Shown piece after piece: positions 34,286 to 44,299 of a stretch of DNA of 64,000 nucleotides. The notes beneath the pieces are model-generated. The model was not told where the DNA came from. It was given only the letters and a program-made list of their open reading frames with translations, and ran no database searches. Numbering within the stretch: the first letter of the stretch is position 1; each line of letters begins with the position of its first letter. Location of the stretch: assembly GCF_029784135.1 (NCBI RefSeq), contig NC_073745.1, forward strand, positions 63,704,218-63,768,217, given 5' to 3'. Both the position numbers and the translations under genes were made by a program. Source of the stretch: Toxorhynchites rutilus septentrionalis (taxonomy: Eukaryota > Arthropoda > Insecta > Diptera > Culicidae).

Positions 34286-35567
34286 AAGGGTGTGTCACAT
34301 CAAATTGCATCACGGAAAAAACGCTGTAGAAATTTAATTTTTGGGAATAATATCTTCAGCTTTCGCTTATAATCAGATAAGAGTGTATAGATCACGTTGG
34401 CCATGCTTCACTGTCAATTTTTCGTAAATTTGGAAAAATGTCGTCGAACGAAAAAGGGCGTCGTGAATTAATCCTGTGCACTCATTTCGAGAATCCGGAG
34501 TTGTCACATCGGGACATCGGTAAGATGCTGGGAATCGTCCAATCCACGGTCAGCAGAGTACTAAAACGATACTTCGAGAACCTAACCATCGACCGGAAGG
34601 TGAAGAACGGCGTCAGTGAAAAAGATCACAAGCGCGTAGTTAAGCAGTTTAGACGTGATCCGAGAAGTTCGGTCCGGGATGTCGCCAATAAGCTGAATTT
34701 GTCAAGTTCATTCGTCCAGCGGACCAAGCAGCGGGAAGGCCTGCGTACATACAAGGTTCAGAAGGCTCCTAACCGCGACGAAAGGCAAAACATGGTGGGA
34801 AAGACGCGAGCCCGGGAGCTGTACACCGAAATGCTGACGAAGCCGCATTGCCTGGTAATGGACGACGAAACCTACGTCAAAGCGGACTTTCGTCAGCTGC
34901 CGGGCCTGTTGTTCTTCTCCGCAGAGGACAAATTCAGCGTTCCGGAGGAGATTCGCAAGTAGAAACTATCCAAGCTTGCCAAAAAGTACATGGTGTGGCA
35001 AGCGATCTGCTCTTGCGGAAAGCGGAGCGCCCTCTTCGTGATGACCGGCACGGTAAACGGACAGGTTTACCTTAAGGAGTGCCTACAGAAGCGCTTACTA
35101 CCACTATTGAAGCAGCACGAGGGCCCGACCATCTTCTGGCCGGATCTCGCTTCGTGCCACTATTCAAAGGACGTGTTGGAGTGGTACGAAGCCAACGGGG
35201 TCACCTTCGTGCCAAAGGAAATGAACCCGCCCAACGCGCCGGAGCTTCGCCCAATAGAGAAATATTGGGGGATTATGAAGCAGGCCCTCCGGAAGAACCC
35301 AAAAGTTGTCAAATCGGAGGCGGACTTCAAGAGAAAATGGATTTCTGTTCAAAAAAACTACAACCTGACGTTGTACAGAACCTTATGGACGGGGTAAAGA
35401 GGAAGGTGCGAGCATACGGGCTTGGGCTCGAAGTATGAATAAAAAGAAAATGCCAAAAGTTGTTTAATAGTTTTTATTTTACTGTCTAAATTTTTCAAAA
35501 GAGTCGGTCTACTGGGCGAATTTCTACAGCGTTTTTTCCGTGATGCAATTTGATGTGACACACCCTT
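34286..35567 (+). mobile_element. ITmD37E Tc1-type transposon, copy 2
   Basis: The element is 1,282 bp with the same terminal inverted repeats as copy 1 and TA at 34,284-34,285 and 35,568-35,569. The two copies differ at few positions: a 15-bp loss after KNG here, a 6-bp loss before the catalytic Glu in copy 1, and point changes. It is inserted inside the hAT element at 32.46-37.66 kb and so is younger than it. Confidence 0.93.
34438..35438 (+). pseudogene. ITmD37E transposase, inactivated
   Basis: The reading frame matches copy 1 but is broken twice. A CAG codon became TAG at 34,960-34,962 (after PEEIRK, 174 codons in), and one A is missing from an A run at about 35,350-35,357, which shifts the last 30 or so codons. 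The second half keeps FWPDLASCHYSKD and, after MNPPNAP, ELRPIEKYW. The Asp-Glu spacing is therefore 37, the family's norm. The protein cannot be made whole, but the terminal repeats are intact, so the copy could be moved by a transposase supplied from elsewhere. Confidence 0.92.
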
Positions 35568-35599
35568 TATATGTTATGAGTGCTATCAAAAACCTTTGA

Positions 35600-35750
35600 A
35601 GCAATTCTTTGAACACTCAGCGGTGACTCGAAAAACGACGAAATCTATACTCGGTTACTTCTACACGCTGGAGTTCGCTGACCACCAAGAGGCTTTTGCT
35701 TAGCAAGATTTTCAGCTTTTTTGAATTTCAGCTGCGGGGTGACGATTTAA
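35600..35750 (+). pseudogene. hAT transposase fragment (LLLHTEVRW region)
   Basis: The reading ..YTRLLLHAGVR, a stop where Trp is expected, then PPRGFCLARFSAFLNF, matches the hAT segment LLLHTEVRWLSRGKVL.R.FELR. It follows the previous fragment in the correct order once the ITmD37E copy is removed. This strongly supports the hAT identity of the 5.2-kb element. Confidence 0.6.
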
Positions 35751-35909
35751 ATTGGATTTAAACAATCAATTATATAAGAAGAGAATAAAAAACGATTTCC
35801 GCATTTGTCAAAATTATCACAGAAGCTTTAAGACCATGTTATATTGGACGCATTACACAAGGGTTTTACTGAAATGTTTTAGGATCTTGAAAACATTCAA
35901 ATTTCTCGA

Positions 35910-36885
35910 TCTATATCTATAAAAATGGATTTCTGTTTGTCTGATTCATATGGAGTCGGAAAGTACTGAATCGATCGACATGAAAATTGGTATGTAGGAG
36001 TTTTTGGGGTCGGGGAAGGTTCTCATGATAGTTCGAGACCCCTCCCACCTTTCTATGGGACCATAGAAATGAAATAAAAATTTCTGCAAAACTCGATAGC
36101 TATTCAAGCAAATGGAATCAAACTTGGCATTTAAAGGGTTTTAGGGATCGATAAGCATTTCTATGGTAGGTCGACACTCCTCCTCCTCTCTAAAAAGGGG
36201 CTCCCATACAATTGAAACACAAATTTCTGCATAACTCGAGAACTAATCAAGCCAATGGAACCAAATTTGGTATGTGAGGGTTTTTCGGTACGAGAAATGT
36301 TTCTATGATGGTATGACCTCTCTGGAAAGGAGATGGGGTCCCATAAAAATAGTACACATATTTCAACCAAACATGACCATTCAAAATTTTAGAAAAACTT
36401 TGAAGGAAAATTGGAAAATTAAAAAAATTCAATTCCAATGTGTTCTACAATTATATATTGATAAGCGTTATTATTCCATCCGATGTTTACGGTAACGAAA
36501 TTGATCTTTGTTCGAAAGTGGAAATGGATTTTAATGTGATTAAACGCACTCCTATATCGCCTTCTATCTAAATAAATGTGTGTTGATAAGAGCAAAACTC
36601 GAGACAGGAATTGTCCGATTTAGGAATGTCTTCACGGAGTCAACGAAGAAACATGTTATTTGCAAGTGGATGAAAAATCTTCACGAGAACGAGAATTGTG
36701 CCTGAAAATAATCTGATATTATAATGTCGAGTTTGATAGAAGTACTAGAATTTTATAGTAAAAAAAAATTTAAAGGGTAGACAAGAAGATCAATCAATGA
36801 ACAGTTCTGCGATTGGACCCGTGAACGTGAATGTGATAACGAAAAACCAAATTTTGGGCGGGACGAAGTTTGCCGGGTCAGCTAG
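35910..36885 (+). mobile_element. Non-autonomous Helitron, 976 bp
   Basis: It starts TCTATATCTATAAAAATGGA with TTCTGTTTGTCTGATTCATA and ends GGGACGAAGTTTGCCGGGTC followed by AGCTAG. It lies between A (35,909) and T (36,886) with no target duplication. The first 350 bp repeat phrases such as TGATAGTTCGAGAC and CACAAATTTCTGCATAACTC in two or three versions; similar phrases occur in the Helitron at 23.6 kb. There is no Rep/helicase coding, so it depends on an autonomous relative. Confidence 0.88.
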
Positions 36886-36989
36886 TGGGTAATAAATCCG
36901 TACTATATCACATCCATGGAACGAACCAAGGTGATAACACAAGAAAAGTTGATTTACATCAGCACAGACAAGGAGCTCAAGCAGGAGTA

Positions 36990-37200
36990 CAACCAAGGTC
37001 GTCATAAGTTCTGGTTATAAGAAACATTGAAACACAGTATCCTGCGATGTGAGACATTGCTAAAAAATATCTTCTCATTTTTCCATCATCATACTTTGTC
37101 AAAACAGGCTTCATTGTGGTTACAAACAACCCGAAACCGAAGGAACCATTTGAGAATCAACGAACGCGGAGATTCAAAACTTTAACTAACCAATATTAAA
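36990..37200 (+). pseudogene. hAT transposase C-terminal fragment
   Basis: Shifting frames read FPSSYFVKTGFIVVTN, then RNHLRIN..DSKL and LTNIKP. This corresponds to the hAT dimerisation region FPTTYLCE.GFSA..NIK...RNRL...DLRLKL..I.P. It is the third in-order hAT piece, located after the Helitron insertion and before the right terminus. Stops and indels make it a fossil. Confidence 0.6.
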
Positions 37201-37380
37201 CCGTATTTTAGTATTGGCATTGGTAGTTGTGGATAGATTGGTTTGCGATTTGAATGTTTTTATAGTTTGTGAGTAATTTGTATTAATAATCATTTATTAC
37301 ACATGATATTTACTAAACTTTATCTCCATTTATTTTGTTGAATATGATGAGAAAATAAATTTTTTTCTGTTTTATAGTGA

Positions 37381-37500
37381 CTTTCAACACTTTTGGCTGG
37401 TTTGTGATTTTCCTTCTATTTTGTGGTAACATCCGCACCATATGCGTGAGAGGTGCGGATGTTACCACTACGCCAGATCGTCTCCGTGAGAAAACAATGT
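37381..37500 (-). mobile_element. Rearranged tRNA-derived SINE (family S2)
   Basis: On the minus strand: CGATCTGGCGTAGTGGTAAC (box A), then ATCCGCACC, but the box B half is replaced by an inverted copy of the box A half. The tail AACCAGCCAAAAGTGTTG matches the S2 copy at 47,398. The result is a perfect 17-bp stem with a 12-nt loop (37,423-37,439 with 37,452-37,468). Confidence 0.75.
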
Positions 37501-37924
37501 CAAATTTACTCATTTAACCAACAGTGTTTTCAAATTGATAATTATTCAGTAAGAAAAAAAAACTAAAGATACGATTTTCAAAGTAATTTGGTTTAGGGGG
37601 TCTGAGGTATGACTTAATTCTGGAAAAGGGGTAACTTGCCCAAAACAGTCTGAGAACCCCTGGTCTAGATGAACCCCAAAATTTTAGAAAAACTGTCTAT
37701 ATTTCCTTTAATAATGGGAGAGATTTCCCACCAATTCGTCCATAAAATCTCTTTAAAATTGATTGGAAGTTTGTGGCCACATTCACTAATCAAGGAACAT
37801 GGAATTAATTTATATTTGAAATAAAAACATTTATTGAACCTTTTTGCTGTCACAGATATTTGTAGAAAAAATACCGCACCATTCGGGAAAGCTGGACACT
37901 CTTGAAAAATTATAAGGAAGATGT

Positions 37925-38240
37925 ACACTAGGGTTCCAATGAAAATGGTCATCTCTAATTTCAAAAGGTAACCTCATAAAAAATGTTCACCAACTCGAAA
38001 ATACACCGTTTGCCAAATTTCAGTTCAATCGGACTTAGGGAGAGTGGCGCAAAGCGGTCAAAGTTTGAGTTTTTTGAAAATCGAAAAATCACCCAAGGGG
38101 TGGAGTAAAGGAAATCGTGGTTTCCGAAAAAAAAAATTTCGATGCCAAATGTCTTAAAATTGCATGAAACATCGAGATCTAGTGTCATCTTGAAAAATAT
38201 TTTTTGTCAAAAATCGACCCTCTGGGACTTGTTTTTTCGG
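37925..38240. repeat. Foldback family B fragment
   Basis: It shares AATTTCAGTTCAATCGGACT, GGGGTGGAGTAAAGGAAAT and TTTCGATGCCAAATG with 53.69-54.06 kb and 60.35-61.06 kb. Only one side of the palindrome is present. No coding. Confidence 0.65.
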
Positions 38241-38744
38241 AATACGAGACGAAACGTATGGTTTTAAGTGCCAATAAAAATAGTTATCTCGATTTTTCAC
38301 GATCGATAATAGACGACGCACCTATTGAATTTCAATTGGTCGGTGTTAAGTCAGACCATCTGACAGTTTTACGATTTCGAGAAAAACGAGTTTGAAGTTT
38401 GGTGCTATAAGGGGTTTTCATTGAGCGTTCAAAACAATTTCGATAAGTTATTCCTGCTGTACGCGTGATTTTCCAAATCTGATAAATGTGGAATGTTCAT
38501 TACAAAATGTTTGACCTAATACTTGGTCCGCTCTGATTCAACACCGACCAATTAATGAATATATAAAACGCTTTTCGATTTAAATTGAATTCAAAACTGT
38601 TTTATTCATACCACAGTTTATTACGTATTGCTGATCTACCGCGATTTCTAAATTGTCAACGAAAAACAGTCAGTCATAAATTAATTCCACAATTGATTTT
38701 CTTAGTCATGTTTCAATGAAAATCACAATAACATAACCGGGTTC

Positions 38745-38880
38745 CTGAAGTAACAGGTCGGACTCGATTATATACAGACTGGAGATGAAACGTATATCCG
38801 GTAACTATCCGGTATCCGGCCAATATTTGCTATGCGGCCTAATACCGTATATTGGGAAAAAAACAAGATAAACCTTTTTT
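38745..38880. mobile_element. DNA-transposon terminal fragments
   Basis: At 38,751 the word CAGGTCGGACTCGATTATAT is the inverted form of the word at about 61,922-61,940 and resembles the one at 10,010-10,034, so it is the end of a dispersed TIR element. It is followed by TATCCGGTAACTATCCGGTA-type repeats, common in subterminal regions of some hAT elements, next to the hAT coding fossil below. Confidence 0.5.
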
Positions 38881-38950
38881 TTATTTCAAAATGAAATTAA
38901 TATTAACTCAAAATTAATTCATAACCACTATGACTTTTATTATGATTTTT

Positions 38951-39145
38951 TAACCGACCGATAACCCTTTGCTTCGTATATCAGGCCAGCTTCAGAAAAT
39001 AATCTTTCACTGTAAACACTAGTGCAAGGAGTTGAATGATAAATTCAAGCAAACCTTGCCCATTGGGGGTACTGCTTAGAGTTTGATAACCACATAATTG
39101 CGATCGATTCAAAATGCTTTCGAATAAAAGTCGATTTCGTTAGCA
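38951..39145 (-). pseudogene. hAT transposase C-terminal (dimerisation) fragment
   Basis: On the minus strand: NEIDFYSKAF, a frame break, MWLSNSKQYPQWARFA, a stop, then PCTSVYSERLFSEAGLIYEA. These match the hAT C-terminal sequence W..NS..YP.LA..A..YL..P.TSV.SERLFS.AG. This domain mediates transposase dimerisation. The hAT lineage is clearly different from the one at 32.5-37.7 kb. There is no upstream catalytic region, so it is a fossil. Confidence 0.75.
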
Positions 39146-39864
39146 ATGGGTTTCTTTTTTCTTGAACGAGATGATGCTATAATTTTCGTTCACCACTTTG
39201 TTGAAACAGTCCCTAAAGATGTCGTGAGCTTCTCATGTAAGGTTTAATTTAGTTTTGTCTTTTTTGTTTCGTTTAATTTGATTTGTGGTGAAGTAAGTGT
39301 ACCCCCTTCCCAGAAATCTGTTCAATATTCCTTGCAGAAAATTGATATTCTATTAACAGATTTCCATTCTATATACAAAACTAAACCATAGTTCATTATT
39401 TTTATGTGAAAATGTTTTTATTATATGGCCTCTTGAAAGCTACGGTTTTTTCACAACATTTTAAATCGTATTGATTGATCTCTTCACTGGCCTTTTTCAA
39501 TGCTAGTTTCGTCTAAAGACTTAATAATAGAAAAACAAAATCAATGAATATCGATTTATGTCGAATTTATATGAATACAATCAAAATGCATCTCTTTATT
39601 GCAAGAACCACTAAAAAATTATATTTTTTTATTATTTTATTTTGTAAAAAACGAGAATCTTTGTTTAAAAAAAAGTTTTAAACAACATTCTTTGAACGGC
39701 CGCCATTTTGTTTAAAAAAAAAGTTTTTGACCTGTCCGAGGTTCATGTAGCCAAAACAAATTTTTAGCACATTATTTGACATGTTTTTTAATTTTTTTAA
39801 TATTGAATGACAGAAAATGTGGTATCCTCCCATACTGGTGGAGCATTTGTATAATATATATATT

Positions 39865-40375
39865 CCCGTGACCGGAATAAATCGCCGCAGTAAACAACTG
39901 CATCAGAAACAATCGTTTCGAAAAAGAGTAGTAGGCTAGAAGTATTGTGGCGCGGGAAAAACATCATGTGCATAAATGCCTCACATTTCAATTGTAAATT
40001 TATTTTTACGTTTTCGTTTGTCCAAATTTATTCTGAGGTCAATGTAGTGGGGACAAAGTCCCCATTTAATGAGGATAAGGAATCGAGGCGCCGCCAAGAT
40101 GACGTGATCCGAGTCGACCGCCAACCCGCCGTCGGAAGCGGCGATCTATCGCACGCAAACCTGTGTTCCACTGGTTGCCCGGTTAGTATGAAACATAGGA
40201 TACGATTCTTTAGCAATGGACGGCATACGTTTGCCTGGTGCATTACGTTTGCCCGGTTAATGTTGGTTTTGAAATACAATTTTGCGCCACAATGTTTCTA
40301 GTCTACTACGCTTTTTCTGAGTGGTTGATTCAGTTGCAGTCGTTTTCTGCGACGATACATTCCGGGAACCATATA
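39865..40375. mobile_element. Inverted-repeat element, about 0.5 kb
   Basis: The arms at about 39,885-39,960 and 40,285-40,350 are reverse complements with some mismatches. Shared core: GAAAAAG.GTAGTAG.CTAGAA..ATTGTGGCGC. The centre (40,030-40,230) is GC-richer (GCCGCCAAGATGACGTGATC, CGCCGTCGGAAGCGGCGATC). There is no transposase and no clear target duplication. It is a foldback-type MITE with an unusual central region. Confidence 0.6.
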
Positions 40376-40618
40376 TGCCATAGCAATATAAGAGCAATAT
40401 GAGAAAACGAAACAAGAGACACATTGCAAATAAGCAAGCATTAACCCTTCTTTGCTTACTTTGCCACATACGCAGCCCCCGTCCAACAAGAATACAGGTT
40501 CACGTTTATGCTCTCCTTTTTTACTCCTAGAAATCACTTTCCATGTATACTTTAAAGATCCAACTTCATTCTATAATGTGGTGCAATATTATCACGCATG
40601 TATGCAACAGCCCCAGTT

Positions 40619-40690
40619 GCTATGTTGGATAGCTTAGTCGTGTAAAACAATCTCACATTCCAGCCGACCTTGGTTCGATCCCTGCTTGTC
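40619..40690 (+). mobile_element. tRNA-like SINE head
   Basis: TAGCTTAGTCGT fits RNA polymerase III box A, and GGTTCGATCCC about 35 nt later fits box B exactly. The flanking stems do not pair well enough for a working tRNA, so I read it as a SINE head. The 126-codon frame starting at 40,670 begins inside it and is not supported as a gene. Confidence 0.5.
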
Positions 40691-41068
40691 ATCATTTGGG
40701 CCTTTTTTTTGGTAACAAAGGTTCAGTCGGAGAGAAAGAGAAGTCTGCGCTCTAATAAAAATTTTTGGTGCTTTGGAAAAGATGTTTTTATTTGTTCATT
40801 TCACTCTGTAGCACACGAAAAAGTATTGTTCTTTTCAGCCGAAAATGATATGTTTTCTGCAATAGCGACATCTTCACTGACTCAGAATTCGGCGGTTTTG
40901 TTTCAGATAACCAGAAGTAATCGTGTACACCATGGCACAACTTTTTTTCGAGCCACCTCACTTCATCAGCTTGAAACTATTCTAATAATGACTTTTTCGT
41001 TCAAATGTTTGTTTTATCATCAAAAAATGGATAAACAAATGATGATTTAATGGATAGTCAGAATATAT

Positions 41069-41268
41069 TCTTCTTCTTAAATGGCACTAACGTTCCTAGA
41101 GGAACTTAGCCGTCTCAACGTAGTATTTCTTGTGTCATTTTTACTAGTACTAAGTTGAGATTTCTATGCCGAATAACACGCCTTGAATGCATTCTGAGTG
41201 GCAAGTTCTAGAGAACGCGCAACAACAGTGCAAATCGGGGGAAATTTCTTTGATGAAAAATTTTCTTT
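41069..41268 (-). mobile_element. Truncated SINE (family S1)
   Basis: The body and (GAA)n tail match the copy at 4487-4765 (AATGGCACTAACGTTCCTAG, ACACGCCTTGAATGCATTCT). The tRNA-like head is lost after the TTTCTTTGATGAAAAA segment. Confidence 0.85.
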
Positions 41269-41659
41269 AACGCAATTTGCTCGAAATTACGCGATTTTCA
41301 TAAAATTACGCAATCTAGCTATCGTCGCCACGCTGCGAACAGAAATTCTGTAAGATGAAAGGACGATCTTTTTTTATGTGATTTTTTCGCCAAAAAAAAC
41401 CTTTCTCGTATAAAAAAAAAAAGTTTCGAAATCTTTCAGGAGGCGATACAGGAATATTCGGACTCCGGGCTCTGTTTGTCTTAAACTGGCTCTACTTCAA
41501 AAAGTACACCACGTAGGATTTCAATTCTATTTTGAAAACTGTTCGTGTTTTGATTGTGCAACATGAGTAATATGTTAAAAATTTGTATGAGGATAAAAAA
41601 AAAGATTTTTTAAAAACGCTACGTTCTGTATTGATCCACATGTCTTCAAATGTTTTTCA

Positions 41660-42590
41660 ACGGAACTCCCAAACATATTTTTTACCATGATGATGTATTT
41701 GGAAAATTCGTTGGAAATTATAAGCCTATTCATAAAATTTCATGAACATCACGGTATAACACGACAAACATATCGAAAGGGTATATTTACTATAAAAAAA
41801 GATTTTTTTTTTTCCAAAATATATATTTTTATAAAGGCTCATATGGCGTTAGCCTCACGGGGCCGGGAGTTCAATACAATTTTTCTTATTATCTATGTTA
41901 TAAAAAAAAAGATAATATATTAGATATATTTTAAAATATATAAAAAAAATATTTAAAATATATATATAAATAAATATTATAAAAAAAGATAATATATTAG
42001 ATATATTTTCTTAAATATCTCGAGAATGGTTTCATTTAGAAGAAGTATGATAAAGAACTTTTTTGTTTTAAATCATATCACATCATAAAATTGATTTTTA
42101 ATACACAAAAATTCTTCGAAAATTCATAAAAATTCGATGTTCCATGAAGTTTGTAAAAAATATTTTTTGAGCTCATTTTTCGAATTTTCTTCATGACTTC
42201 TATTTTATATGCAAAAAATAAACAAATTAATGAATACATACAAAAAAGGGTACTATTTTTTTTCTCGGTGTATATATTTTCACGTTTTAACAACAATATT
42301 CTATAACTCTTTTTAATACACTATTTCGGTACTCATAGGACTCATAGTTTTTGAGATATAAATTATGGAAGATTTCTCTTACTAAATCGATACGCCCTTT
42401 TTCAAAAGTTACGCTTGAGTCGAAAAATTCCCAAATGCTGTGGAAAACGCATATTTCCTCCAACACAAACGGAATACAAACTTTCATTTGGATCAAAAAT
42501 ACTCATGTTTTGTCATTTGTCGATTTTATTTGGATTTGCTCTATAGCATCGTTCACTTTTTGGAAATTATTTGTTGATACAAGACAACGC
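41660..42590. repeat. Dispersed repeat family D, copy with LINE insertion
   Basis: This matches 22.45-23.06 and 25.63-26.72 kb (TATAAGCCTATTCATAAAAT, CACGACAAACATAT, CTCGAGAATGG, GATACGCCC). A LINE 3' end (41,812-41,900) and a short AT-rich duplicated stretch (AAAAAAGATAATATATTAGA, repeated at 41,905 and 41,982) are embedded. No coding. Confidence 0.7.
41812..41900 (-). mobile_element. Very short LINE 3' end
   Basis: T-run, then CCAAAATATATATTTTTA.. GGCTCATATGGCGTTAGCCT matches the 3' tail of the LINE at 5325. Only about 90 bp were copied before reverse transcription stopped. It is embedded in a family D repeat. Confidence 0.8.
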
Positions 42591-42934
42591 GAAAAAAGGT
42601 GTTAGTAATGGGTCAAAATGGTGTCACGTCACGCTGGAATAGATTATACACCTTTCGTTCTTGAGCCAGTTCATACTTCTTTTTTGTGGACCGATTTGAA
42701 TCAGAATTTGGGAATTGTTGACCATCATTGTTTGCTAAGAGAAACCCAAGTAAAAGATGTTCGAATTTGAGTTCATCTGATACACTGAAAAAAATGTTCT
42801 ATTTTTGTGACGTGACAATGCTTTAAATTACATGTTTTCAAATGCTTAAACTTCAAAAACTCAAAATATTTTATATATAGTTATGTAGTTTTTATATTTA
42901 AAATATTTGAAATTTTTCGATTTTTCGAGCGATT

Positions 42935-42990
42935 CCCGAAATGGAAGTGTAAGTGACGAGCCAGCCAAAAGGGTTAAAAGTCACTAGAAT
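42935..42990 (+). mobile_element. SINE S2 tail fragment
   Basis: ATGGAAGTGTAAGTGACGAG followed by CCAGCCAAAAGGGTTAAAAG matches the 3' part of the S2 SINE at 47,480-47,523. The head is missing. Confidence 0.6.
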
Positions 42991-43019
42991 ACAGATAAGA
43001 AATACGTTTCAACGAATTC

Positions 43020-44190
43020 ATATTATAATTAATGTTTATTCAGAGCAAAATTATAAATTTGCTCTTGAAACTTGATCTAAAATATGCGTTTTTGGTGCAT
43101 AACCACATGGAATGGGTAACTTACTGAAAAAAATGGAAACGGTTGGTGGATTGTGTCATAGACCAGTGTGAGTAATCAGTTGACGGCGCAGATGGTAAAG
43201 TGGTAAACGTAACTACCATGCGTTTGCATATCGTAGGACGCTAAGCCGCTCAACAGAGTAGTCAAAAAATTTGATGCGTAACCCATCGAAGTTTTTGCAT
43301 TTCTTATTTTTTTATATTTTTTTATATTCTTATATTCTGAGTAAAACTTATGTTCCATATCACGACAGAAGGACTAAATTGCATTCAATCGAGCGTGAAT
43401 AATTAGAAAATTAGTGTTCTCTAGAACTATTCTGGTGAATCGAAAAACTGACTTCAACGACGAACCTCAAAGGTAAACAAAATCGATGCTCTGTAGCTTT
43501 TTTTATAAGTTTGTTCCGAGAAAAATACATCCGTACAAATCAAGCCCAATTGAAAACCTGTCAGCCTTCATTAGCACACCGAAAACTCATGTCGAAATGC
43601 AAAACATGTATCTCTGTCATCAATGGTCCAAAACGAGAAACAAATTAACACACACACAACGCATTCCGAATCGAATACATTCCGGCTATCATCTCATTCG
43701 ACCTGCAGCAGGGAATGTTTCAATCCTAATTGAAATTCGTGTTTATTCAATCGACTAACAGCGCACTCTCATGACACCCCCCCCCCCCCCCCCCCAAAAA
43801 ACAATGTTTGCTCCCGCAAAAACGAAATCGTGTGTATTTTCCGTTCCATTTCTCCTGGCTCCACTTTTTTTTCCTTTCATTCATTTTTCTCCTCGAACGA
43901 ACCGATCCACATGTAAAATTCATCAAAGTTAGTTTGTTTGTCAGCAAACAAAATTTTCCGCATTACCACTTGAGCAACTCCAACTCCTCGGGTCGGAGTG
44001 ATCCTCTCGATCCTCTCCTCCCTCGCTCCTCGTCCCCCTTCGCAAACCAAATCAAGATATCGAGAAGATACGCCGAAACAAAAACAAAAAAAAACGAAGC
44101 AAAGAAAAATAAACACTCGTGTGCGCGCTCTCACTCCGGCTGGCCGTCTCCATAAATAATAAAATTCTCATTCTACTTTCGTTCGTATCT
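43020..44190. other. Low-repeat spacer with poly(C)
   Basis: There is a (C)n run of about 20 bp at 43,776-43,795. The region 43,170-43,250 has a box A-like TGGTAAAGTGGTAAACG without a box B. No gene is recognised. The pyrimidine-rich sequence at about 44,160-44,196 leads into the exon candidate below. Confidence 0.4.
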
Positions 44191-44196
44191 TCACAG

Positions 44197-44296
44197 GATG
44201 GAAATGAAAAAAAATCCTCATCAAGTGCTGCTGCTACTTCTGCTGCTAATCGAAACCGACCAAGCCGTTGCCTTAACCTGGCCGATTGTAACTGGG
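44197..44296 (+). CDS. Candidate signal-peptide exon, 33 codons
   Basis: A pyrimidine-rich tract ending TCGTATCTTCACAG (acceptor at 44,196) precedes ATG at 44,198. The 33 codons read MEMKKNPHQVLLLLLLL, then IETDQAVALTWPIVTG: a basic N-terminus, a leucine core and a small-residue AVA site, i.e. a textbook signal peptide. A strong donor follows (GGG|GTGAGG, GT at 44,297), giving a phase-0 exon. The surrounding region is low-repeat. It is the best host-gene candidate in the window. The gene family is unknown; the next exon is not identifiable. The leucine run is partly a CTG repeat, which weakens the case. Confidence 0.4.
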
Positions 44297-44299
44297 GTG

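Larger units (their letters stand above)
32455..37662 (+). mobile_element. Old hAT element, 5.2 kb, with three nested insertions
   Basis: The outer flanks carry a perfect 8-bp direct repeat, GTCTAGAT (32,447-32,454 and 37,663-37,670), the duplication length of hAT transposons. The ends are CAGG.. and ..CCTG; the right end read inverted is CAGGGGTTCTCAGACT, a common hAT terminus, while the left end is degraded. Decayed hAT transposase pieces lie inside in order. Nested within it are a hAT-type MITE (32,588-33,281), ITmD37E copy 2 (34,286-35,567) and a Helitron (35,910-36,885). Without these the element is about 2.26 kb, a normal hAT size. Confidence 0.75.

Noticed and set aside
40670..41050. 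126-codon frame with a hydrophobic N-terminus
   Set aside because: It begins inside the box B of a tRNA-like SINE head and shows no family; the hydrophobic start comes from T-rich SINE body.
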